64,000 nucleotides of DNA from Anodontia alba (Eukaryota > Mollusca > Bivalvia > Lucinida > Lucinidae): the NCBI GenBank assembly GCA_964016985.1, contig OZ024826.1, positions 5,447,552 to 5,511,551 of the forward strand, in the 5' to 3' direction. Below the pieces are notes generated by a model. It was given only the letters and a program-made list of their open reading frames with translations, ran no database searches and had not been told where the DNA came from. Made by a program: the position numbers and the translations under genes. Positions 56,461-64,000 of this stretch are shown piece after piece (the first letter of the stretch is position 1; the number at the start of each line of letters is the position of its first letter).

Positions 56461-56565
56461 CTGTAAGATGCTACGTCTAGATACTTGTTTTCTCTGACAC
56501 AATCTTCTATAAATTTAGTGGAGATGAAATCATCAGTAGAAACCGTACTGCCTTTCTCTGCTAAC
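56461..56565 (-). CDS. TERF2IP: RAP1 homologue, exon for second half of BRCT domain
   Basis: Acceptor TTTGATTGTAG ends at 56566 and donor TTACAG|GTAAGTTG starts at 56460. The frame reads LAEKGSTVSTDDFISTKFIE then DCVRENKYLDVASYS. IST-x-F-I-x-D-C-x-x-x-N-x-x-L-D is the last helix of a RAP1-type BRCT. It begins with one base that completes a codon from an exon not in view, and ends with AG, completed by T of the Myb exon. In family members this domain is N-terminal, so at least one more coding exon should lie upstream. Confidence 0.85.
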
Positions 56566-56658
56566 CTACAATCAAATGTCCATCGTAATTGCTGTACAAA
56601 ATGCCATTATGACAAACACTCATAAATGGAGTCTGAACAGTATTTACAGTGAAGTGCG

Positions 56659-56862
56659 CATTAGCCCTTGCCATGCCAAATAAATTAAGAAGTCACACCC
56701 AATTTTAATTTTCAGCCAATCAGATTATTTGATCCAGGTTGTTAAAAATTCATATAATGACAGTGTAGATGCAGATCAGTTGGCTTTAGAAGCCAGGTGA
56801 TCTGGATCTACATTGTTTGAAAGACAGGGCATATCCAAGTTCAGCAGGACCAGGGCTAACAT
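56659..56862. repeat. MITE family C (worn)
   Basis: TAGCCCTTGCCATGCCAAAT and GTTCAGCAGGACCAGGGCTAA are the ends; the hairpin GATGCAGATCAGTTGGCTTT / CCAGGTGATCTGGATCTACA is partly decayed. Confidence 0.75.
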
Positions 56863-57047
56863 ATTTGAGCAAACAGGACTGGTATACTGACTGCAACAAA
56901 TAATTCAAAACAAAGCTCTCTCAGTTCTATAACTACGGTAACAGCTTGCTTTACAGTTCCAGGTTGAGACTGGGCTTAAGTGTAATGGTGTCTTGCAGCA
57001 AAATGCACAGAAGCAAATCAGTTTAATGTAGCTCTGGGTAACAGGGG

Positions 57048-57162
57048 TATCTACGAAATATTTTTTCTTACTTCTCCACCAAAACAAATTGTTGTGGGTA
57101 GTAATCAGAAGTACCTTGCAATTGGTGAGGTGCTTCTAATGAGTACCCACAATATATGTTCT
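57048..57162. repeat. B1-like hairpin fragment
   Basis: TTGTTGTGGGTAGTAATCAG and GAGGTGCTTCTAATGAGTAC are the two arms; the right terminal part is replaced by other sequence. Confidence 0.6.
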
Positions 57163-57276
57163 TTTCTTGTAGAGCAGTCCCCTTTTCAGAAAGGATGCAA
57201 AACAAGTTTGACAGAATTACTCTCCCTGAAAGTGTATCTATTACCCTTACATAGCAATAGACTAAATTTTAAAATA

Positions 57277-57492
57277 CTACACAACCTCTGTATAACACTA
57301 TTGTTGGGGTCCAAAGCATAAACCGTGTTAGTTAAACAACCGTGTTCTATCCAAACAAAAATGTATAGATTATATTGAAAAATGACCATTTTGTGGTCAT
57401 CTTTCAACATAATCTATACATTTTTGGGATCCATCATTGAACTGTGTTATATCCAAAACCATGTTATAACGAACCATGTTATAAAGAGGTTG
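57277..57492. repeat. MITE family A
   Basis: CTACACAACCTCTGTATAAC at the left, GTTATAAAGAGGTTG at the right, with TA at 57275-57276 and 57493-57494. Central palindrome ATGACCATTTTGTGGTCAT. Confidence 0.8.
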
Positions 57493-57519
57493 TATTTCTA
57501 TTATTTTTCCAGCAAACAG

Positions 57520-57590
57520 TACCTGTCATTTCATGTGATGACAGTCTCCTAAAAGACAATTTACATAAAATGTCAAGTCCTATCTCCTGG
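57520..57590. repeat. MITE family G fragment
   Basis: CATTTCATGTGATGACAGTC and AGACAATTTACATAAAATGT form the family's hairpin arms in worn form. Confidence 0.5.
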
Positions 57591-57610
57591 ACAAAATGAG
57601 GGATAAAACT

Positions 57611-58000
57611 GGCTCAACAAGAGCACCGCTGAGCGGGGCAATATATGCCAGCTGGGTGCCTTTATTAGGATGATGAATGAGCAGGACTTTGTCAGTAACA
57701 TAAATGGACAATAAAAATTCCCCAACCTCAAGCAAGACCTTGATATTGTCCTGACATCACTAATAGGTGGGTTCTATATATCATCCTGTTTAATAGCTGA
57801 ACACGGAAGTTGCAAGAAAAACCTTCCAGTGGTTTAGAAGATATGGAGGGGATATAAAATTTTACCACTTTAACTTTGACGGTGACCTTCGTCTAACAAC
57901 ACTGAAAGGTAGGTTCTGCATATTGTGTTGATAAGAGGAATATTTGTCAAAAGTTTCATAAAAAAATCTACCAGCAATTCAGGAGATATGGAGAAATGAA
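57611..58000 (+). repeat. 5' part of another array-type element
   Basis: ACAAGAGCACCGCTGAGCGG followed by GGCAATATATGCC has the same start and hairpin form as elements D1, D2 and D4. Roughly 380 bases follow without an array. Confidence 0.5.
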
Positions 58001-58018
58001 GTTTTATAAAAACATTTT

Positions 58019-58294
58019 AACGAGTAATACTTAACCTATTGATAATGTGCTATTCTATTCTGTTATTCACCCCCTCCACAGAAAAAACGACCTTTCAGTC
58101 GTGATAAAGTCTTAATTCAGAAGGTCCCTTTAAACAGTTACCTGTATGACGTCGTTCCTCCCGCTCAAATGATCATGTGTCAGTTTCTTTTATGTGTAAA
58201 ACAATACACAATTAGGAGAAAAGAGCGAGGGAAGGGAGGTGGGACGATAAATACTTATCTATAGGTTAAGTACTTATTACTCGTTAAAATATGT
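58019..58294. repeat. DIRS-type terminal repeat unit with its own inverted ends
   Basis: AACGAGTAATACTTAACCTA at the left and TTAAGTACTTATTACTCGTT at the right are inverted. The middle part 58146-58187 is the reverse complement of 63959-64000 (38 of 42 positions). It therefore pairs with the far end of the DIRS element. Confidence 0.75.
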
Positions 58295-58622
58295 TTTACT
58301 TTTAAAAAACTTCATTTTAACTTTGTAATACATTAACCTATAGATAATGTGCTAGAATTTGCAGAACAGGAGGGAGGATTTCTCCTAATAAGTTAGTCCC
58401 AACTTCTGAATTAAGACTTAGTAAAAAAATTTATTTTTATATATATATAATGAGAACATAATTAGTGCTTAAGGCAATAATAAGGTCCTTTAACCAGGAT
58501 AAAGTAATCCAGGGTTAAGATATATATATAATAAAGGTATAATATAATATAATTAGTACCTTTCTAGTATAGCATCAGGTGTAGGGGGCTGTTGACGTTG
58601 TCTACGCATCCATAGCTGGTTG

Positions 58623-59945
58623 CTATTGGCCCCCCACCACTTTTTGGGCCACTACAATGGGGCCCAAACTTTGAAGATTTTCTGCTTGTTGAGACATGTC
58701 TCTGAGATAGAATTTGGCGAAAGTTGATGAACTATTCCAAACCGCTGCTTGAAGTATATCATTGAGAGGAACTTTGTCGAAGAAAACCCAAGAAGAGGAA
58801 AGAGCTCTAACTTCATGAGCTTTGATTTTAAGGAAAGAGATGTCTCGTTTAGTGAGTTTCCTATAGGCAAGTTTAACAGTGTATCTCGAGATAGTATCTT
58901 TAGAAATATCCTTATTGCCTTTAATAGGAAGAAAGAGTCTAGTTCTGTTCCGGCGATAAGAGCTAGTCATTTTGAGATAGAATTTCAGAGCCCTAACAGG
59001 GCAAAGAAGTCTGTCAGTATGTTCCCATTTACATATTCGAGCAAGACTAGGAACAACAATAGGATCTGGTTTAACAGAAGGAAGCTGGTTTTTTGCTAAA
59101 AAGCCAGATTTAAGAATCAAGGAAACTGAACCATCAGATTGATTAAATCTTAAATGTTGTGAATCCATAGCCAAAGCATGTATTTCACTACACCTTTTAG
59201 CAGTGGCAAGAGCTAAGAGAAAGGCTGTCTTAATAGTAACGTGAAATTTAGAAGCCTTATCAAGAGGTTCAAAGGGTGGTTTTTGTAGACATACTAAAAC
59301 CCACGATAAGTCCCATTTAGGTGTAAGAGATCTTTGTACTGGTCGTTAAAGTTCAAAAGATCTGATAAGTTCAGATAAGACTGGATTAGATCCGATTCTA
59401 TTACCAGTTTTGAATTTTAAAGTGTTAGAGATCATAGATCTATAACCTTTAATAGTACTAATCTGACATTTCTTTTCCGAAAAAAGAAACATTAAGAAAT
59501 CGGCTATACCTGTAATAGGGGTCGAGATAGGATTAACCTTTTTTGTATGACACCAATTAGAGAAGATGGTCCATTTTGCATCGTAGACTTTTTGTGTAGA
59601 TGCTCTTCTTGATCTGGAGACAAAATCTGCAACGTTTTGTGAAAATTTCTTATCTCTGATTGATTGTTTGATAACTCCCAAGCGTGAAGGTCGAGAATTG
59701 GGAGGTTTTGATGGACAAATCTTCCTTTGGATTGAGTCAGTAGTCTTGGAATTAGTGACAGACGAATCGGGGCTGACACTTATAGAAGAAGTTCTGAGAA
59801 CCACTGTTGTTGTGGCCAGAACGGAGCTATGAGAACTATTCTGCACTGATGTTGTCGGATTTTCTCTAGAACAGCAGGTATCAGAATAAAAGGAGGAAAA
59901 GCATACGCATGAACTGAAGATGATTCCAGTCCATGGACAGGGCAT
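58623..59945 (-). pseudogene. DIRS tyrosine recombinase, interrupted by a stop
   Basis: A DNA-binding part (RASTQKVYDAKWTIFSNWCH, TGIADFLMFLF) precedes the catalytic part: IKTAFLLALATAKRCSEIHA (first Arg region), HEVRALSSSWVFF (His-x-x-Arg) and FAKFYLRDM (nucleophile Tyr). An in-frame TAA at 59346-59348, between RSFEL and RPVQRSLTPKWDLS, separates the two halves. A single C-to-T change of a Gln codon would explain it. The enzyme would join the circular cDNA to the target without target duplication. Confidence 0.88.
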
Positions 59946-61600
59946 CTATCGCTAGTGCTTTGTAGTCTTGTACTGGAGAGACATATAATGGGAGTCTGTG
60001 GTTGAATCTTGTCGCAAACAGATCCACATTTGGGAAGTTGAGCATCTGGAATACTGAATTCGCAACTGTTTGATCCAGAGCCCATTCTGTCTTGATAGGT
60101 TTGTCTAGTCTTGAGAGGCGGTCTGCAAGAATGTTGAATTTGCCTGGAATGTGATGAACTCTGATAACTATGTCTTGTTCCAGGCACCAATTGAGTATTT
60201 TCCAAACTTCTACCCAAAGATTGGGGGAATGAGTGCCACCCTGTTTGTTGATATATGAGACCACCGTTGTGTTGTCTGTGGATATCATGATGCAAGAATG
60301 GTGAATAAATGTTTTAGCTTGTTTCAGTGCTAATCGTATGGCCATCATTTCTAACATATTGATATGGAGCTGGGATTGGTGTTGTCAGCTCTAAATGAGC
60401 TCCCCATCCGTAATGACTGGCATCCGTATAAAGGAAGAATTCGGGGTCTGGAGGATAGATAGAAGTCCCTGTCTCGAATCGAATGGGGTTTATCTACCAT
60501 TGTAAGTGAGATCGAATCATACCGTTTATCGAGATCGGGTGATAGAGAGGAAGAATATGAGGTTTCCAGACAGACAGCAGGCACATCTGAAGAGGACGTA
60601 AGTGCAGTCTGCCTAGGAGAACAAGGTCTGCTGCAGCACTGAGTTTGCCCAAAAGGGAAAGGAAAGTTCGTGCCGATACATGTTTGGCTGACATTATTTT
60701 CTTGATTGTTAGAATTTGGTTCTGTACACGATCCATTGGAACCCTGACTAAATTTTGTTGCGTCAGAAATTCCATACCTATGAAGGTGAATTTCTGAGCA
60801 GGAAAGAGATCTGACTTCTTGAGATTTGGCAGAAAACCTAGGCTTTGGATAGTTTGAATGCAAAAGCTTGTCTGAGTAATCAGTCGGTTGCGAATCAGAT
60901 TTTTTATCAGCCAATCGTCTAGGTATGGAAAAACTGATATGGTACGTTGGCGTAGAAAAGCTGCAATAACGTCCATCAGTTTCGAAAAAATTAACAGACT
61001 TAGGGACATTCCGAATGGTAGGGCCGAAAAGTGATATACTTGATCTTCGTGTACAAAGCGAAGATACTTCCTGGATTGATGATGTATTGGCACGTGTAGG
61101 TATGCATCTGTTAAGTCTATGGAGACAGCCCAATCGTTGAGTCTCATCGCTTGTCTTACCGATTTGACTGTTTCCATTTGAATGCTTGTTTCTCTATGTA
61201 TCGGTTTAATAAAGAAAGGTCTATTATCAAATGTAACTTTCTGTTCTGTTTTGGCACAAGGAATATCCGGGAATAAAAGCCGGGAGTTCCCGGATTCTGT
61301 ACCCTTTCCACTGCCCGTTTGTTGAGAAGGTTTTCGATCTCTTCTCTGAGAAACGGTGAGGAGGATTGACTCATTCTGATTGGAACAGATGACAAAGGAG
61401 GAATTTTGATGAATGGTATCCTGAATCCGTTTCGTACGATAGAGAGGACCCATTTATTGTCTGTTATTTCCTCCCATTTTTCCGCAAAATGGGCCAATCG
61501 TCCTCCCACTGGAATGTCCGCGAGCGGAAGAGCAGGCAGTGGAAAGGGCGGGCCTTCATAATCTTGCGGAGGAAGAGGCAGGTTTAGAGGAGGGGAACTG
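59881..61600 (-). pseudogene. DIRS reverse transcriptase / RNase H, frameshifted
   Basis: The frame opens inside the 3' end of the GAG frame (PALPLADIPVGGRLAHFAEK), an overlap common in this group. RT motifs: FLVPKQNRKLHLIIDLSLLN, then SIDLTDAYLHVPIHH (motif A) and FPYLDDWLI (catalytic DD). RNase H: FFLYTDASHYGWGAHLE, MLEMMAIRLAL, STDNTTVVSYINKQGG and HHIPGKFNILADRLSR supply the acidic residues. Breaks: frame change near 61165-61175, TAG at about 60494, frame changes near 60355 and 59920. Confidence 0.88.
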
Positions 61601-63568
61601 ACGGATGTTACCAGTCCTCTTGATATTATCTTTTTTAGTGTGAGAAGATGAGCTTTGAGGAATATTTTTGGACCTATACGATTGCGTAGGTTTAGGTCTG
61701 GATGTTGTTTGTTTAGCAGGATATTTAGGTATCTTGAAAGCTCTACTCTGAGAAGGAGGCTTAAAAGAATGAGATTGTGACTGAATGGATGTAGAAGCTA
61801 GAAACCTTTGCTGTTGAGCTTCAAAGTTTGATTTAGCTATTTCTCTTATCCTGCCGTCAAATAAAGATTTCGAGTTAATAGGAGCATTCCTTAACTCGTA
61901 TCTGGAATTGTCGAGAAGTAGTTTAGACGAAGCTAGGGCTGCGTCCCTCCTAGCTTGGAATAATTCAGTAGTTAAAAGTGTAGACATGGCAGTAGCATGT
62001 TTAATCGATTTGGCTACGGCCTCCAGAAGTCTGGAAAGGGCCGCAACCGACATCGATTCCTGTTGTAATGAAAGGAAGGCAGCTGAAGAAAATAGATCAG
62101 CATGAGAATTAATGGAGACTAGTTTTCTAGCCTTTCTTTCCCCTGCTTCCAGATTCTTCAGCGGAATGGAAGCTCTTCCTTTCTTAGAAATGTCTAGGAG
62201 AGACGCATCCGCTTCTAATTGAGGGATATTGTCAGCTGGCAAATATTGGTTTTGGCTCTTGTAGAATTTAGTCGGAGCAAGAGCCGAAACCAAGCTTTGC
62301 GGGCATATCCAATCTCTTGAACATTTGTCCGAGTCTAGTCTATTTTGAATGTATTTTGTTGTATTTTCTACTAATTTGGATTGTGGAAGGACAAGTAATA
62401 GAGTGGAACGAGCCTCCATTAATTGTTCGATCCCAGAGAGAGGTTTAAATGGTGCTTGATCCTGCTGAGTTTTGGGGCATAACTCAGGAGGAAGAAGCCG
62501 GAAGACCTCGTTAATCGCACAATCGAAGGACCAGACTTCGGATTCAGTTTCCGAATCTGACTCCTTGTTCTGCTGAGTGAGATTCGGTTGAAACTGATCA
62601 AAATTAATAGGTTGATTAGTGACTGGACTAAAATTAGTCTCCTCAGGTTGTATTGGAGTTGGCCTTTGAACAACCTGGGGAGATTTATAAGCCCTTGTAT
62701 ATCTACAAATGTCAAGTTGAGATTGGGAGGAATTTGATGAAGAAGAAGGCATCATCGATCGTCTTCTTCTCTTTTTATGAGAGTGCTTAAATCTCTTTGA
62801 ATTTTTCTTTCGCCGAGACGAACTCAAAGAGTCTGATCTAGAAGTAGAAATAGAAGAAGAGGACGATCGATGTCTTCTTCTCTTTTTAGATTTATGCTCT
62901 CTTTTTGACTGATCCTTCCTTGAAGGTCTGGAGATCGATAAATCAGTTGAATTAGGAGGCTCAATCATTACATTTGGATCTGAGACCTGCGAAAAATCAG
63001 GTTCGAGTGGAATTATCTGTCTAGAGGAAGAAGCTGGATTAGGAAGTTCTAATCTTTCAGAACGTTCATATCCAGGAATTAAAACATTGGATAGTCTGTG
63101 GACACTACCATGTGAAATATGGCTACTTATGGACGGAGCGTAGCTTTGTACAGGCACATTTATAGGTATGTAACCAGGTGGAATTTGTGTTTGTAGGTCA
63201 TATGCGAATGACTGTAACCCAATGCCTGGTTGACTTGAGCCTAGTTGACTGGAGCCTAGTTGACTGGTGACTGGTTGACCGGTGACTGGATGACCAGTGA
63301 CTGGATGACCGGCAACTGGATGACTGGTGATAAGTTGCCCGGTGACTGGGTGACTGGTGACTGGTTGACCGGTGACTGGATGACCGGTGACTGGTGGGCT
63401 AAATGCCCGGTCAGACTCTAAGTCCGCCGGGCTGCCACCTTGATGGGTCCTGCCCCGAGCAGTATAGCTATGAGGGGCGGTGCTCCCATCAACTGTCCCG
63501 CTGTCAGACATGTCTGACTGGGACTTTTTGGTTTTCTTTGATTTCTTCTGTTTTCTTCTCTGTGTCAT
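61556..63568 (-). CDS. DIRS GAG-like protein, 670 codons, intact
   Basis: Opens at ATG 63568 with a basic stretch (MTQRRKQKKSKKTKKSQSD). A run of nine-base-periodic PVTGHPVTGQPVTSHPVTGQ-like repeats follows (63250-63400), then an Arg/Ser-rich block (KSKKRRRHRSSSSS, SHKKRRRRS) and a helical C-terminal half. No zinc knuckle is visible. Position in front of RT and the basic character support a structural role; sequence alone would not identify it. It is the only undamaged frame of this element, which may be chance or recent origin. Confidence 0.8.
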   Translation of the reverse strand: MTQRRKQKKSKKTKKSQSDMSDSGTVDGSTAPHSYTARGRTHQGGSPADLESDRAFSPPVTGHPVTGQPVTSHPVTGQLITSHPVAGHPVTGHPVTGQPVTSQLGSSQLGSSQPGIGLQSFAYDLQTQIPPGYIPINVPVQSYAPSISSHISHGSVHRLSNVLIPGYERSERLELPNPASSSRQIIPLEPDFSQVSDPNVMIEPPNSTDLSISRPSRKDQSKREHKSKKRRRHRSSSSSISTSRSDSLSSSRRKKNSKRFKHSHKKRRRRSMMPSSSSNSSQSQLDICRYTRAYKSPQVVQRPTPIQPEETNFSPVTNQPINFDQFQPNLTQQNKESDSETESEVWSFDCAINEVFRLLPPELCPKTQQDQAPFKPLSGIEQLMEARSTLLLVLPQSKLVENTTKYIQNRLDSDKCSRDWICPQSLVSALAPTKFYKSQNQYLPADNIPQLEADASLLDISKKGRASIPLKNLEAGERKARKLVSINSHADLFSSAAFLSLQQESMSVAALSRLLEAVAKSIKHATAMSTLLTTELFQARRDAALASSKLLLDNSRYELRNAPINSKSLFDGRIREIAKSNFEAQQQRFLASTSIQSQSHSFKPPSQSRAFKIPKYPAKQTTSRPKPTQSYRSKNIPQSSSSHTKKDNIKRTGNIRQFPSSKPASSSARL

Positions 63569-64000
63569 TACTGATTTTCTAGTGGCATAAAGACGTCTTC
63601 TTTCTGCTAGATTCCAAACTTTTGCTGTCCAGGAACTGCAAATAGAACACGGAGAGATACGTGTGCAAAAATTACAAGTTAAACAAGATATATGTGTATC
63701 TCAGTTTGCTTTTAAATGGCCACAGTTGCCACGGGCGAAATGCATCGACTGATGTGGAAACAAAGGAAGAAATTTATCATTGAGAAAACAAGAAATCTAA
63801 AATCGATATTTCGAAAATAAGTACATAGATAGTAGAAGGAGTGAATATAGACCCAGAGAAAGTCAAGGATATAAAAATTTTAACCGTGTAGAATAAATTT
63901 AATCCAATTTTTCTAACACAGAATAATAATCCTTGAAATATTCACATTCCAAAGAAAAGAAACTGACATGTGATCATTTGAACGGGAGGAACTACGTCAT
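63569..64000 (-). other. DIRS 5' leader and terminal repeat (incomplete)
   Basis: No frame of note. 63959-64000 is the inverted match of 58146-58187. The outermost bases of the element are not in the window. Confidence 0.65.

Larger units (their letters stand above)
10678..56565 (-). other. TERF2IP: Gene span: RAP1 (TERF2IP) homologue, 5' end missing
   Basis: Seven coding exons on the minus strand spell BRCT - Myb - long disordered linker - RCT, the fixed order of RAP1. RAP1 is a subunit of the telomere-protecting complex. In animals it is brought to telomeres by TRF2 through the RCT domain, and its BRCT and Myb domains mediate further contacts; those roles are family knowledge. About 740 codons are visible, against roughly 400 residues for the whole human protein, and nearly all the excess is in the linker. 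Every junction keeps the reading frame: 2+1, 0, 1+2, 1+2, 0, 1+2. The start codon and first half of BRCT were not found up to 64000. Introns, the largest about 17 kb, are filled with transposons. Confidence 0.88.
58300..64000 (-). mobile_element. DIRS-type tyrosine-recombinase retrotransposon, reaching the window edge
   Basis: Minus-strand order is GAG-like frame, RT/RNase H, tyrosine recombinase, with inverted terminal sequence at the two sides. The lack of an integrase and of LTRs, with a recombinase instead, defines DIRS elements. The RT/RNase H and recombinase frames are damaged, so the copy is dead although long. The outer right end may lie beyond 64000. Confidence 0.9.

Noticed and set aside
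59346..60496. In-frame TAA and TAG in the DIRS genes as possible recoding or readthrough
   Set aside because: The same element has several frame changes, the stops lie within conserved domains, and no recoding signal is apparent. Decay is the simpler explanation.

Overview
The window is animal nuclear DNA: AT-rich, intron-rich and saturated with transposable elements. The repeat spectrum (tRNA-derived SINEs, DIRS retrotransposon, intron-bearing mariner, and elements with long internal arrays of 130-170 bp repeats and hairpin ends) points to a mollusc, most likely a bivalve; the species is an inference I cannot confirm here. There are no bacterial-type operons.

The main host gene is one long minus-strand gene whose seven recognisable coding exons are scattered from 56565 down to 10678. 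Exon by exon the encoded domains are: second half of a BRCT domain (56461-56565), first half of a Myb domain (47068-47293), second half of that Myb (43978-44122), a 1.37 kb exon for a disordered, basic, Ser-Pro-rich linker (33966-35333), a short acidic segment (27278-27396), and two exons for the C-terminal RCT domain ending in a stop codon (16502-16616, 10678-10823). That domain order is RAP1/TERF2IP, the telomere (shelterin) protein. Splice phases match at every junction; one donor (43978) is chosen partly because it fits. The first exon or exons (start codon, first half of BRCT) were not found and probably lie beyond 64000. A terminal exon of an unrecognised plus-strand gene (213-544) lies tail-to-tail with it.

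The introns are built from layered mobile elements. Autonomous-type copies, all decayed: a 2.0 kb intron-containing mariner (7959-9979), a second mariner (52676-54110) split by two MITEs, a 613 bp deleted mariner (30267-30879), a 5'-truncated LINE (37788-40440, minus), and a DIRS element with GAG, RT/RNase H and tyrosine recombinase frames (58300-64000, minus). Non-autonomous ones: several MITE families whose target duplications can be read directly (TA, TTAA, CAG/CTG, and a 6-bp type), three SINE families, and large elements with internal tandem arrays at 3647-6268, 12521-14116, 16885-18820, 28443-30186, 31770-32713, 35862-37590, 41962-43255, 47425-50188 and 54535-55252.

Items most worth a second look: the 46+ kb RAP1 homologue with four SPxKK motifs at an exact 9-residue spacing; a MITE flanked by a 62-65 bp duplication that copies the RAP1 splice donor; the hairpin-ended array elements, two of which sit inside older MITEs so their ends can be read; a 36-bp satellite expanded inside a MITE; and a 1.69 kb TIR element that looks like a relative of a short TA-flanked MITE family.
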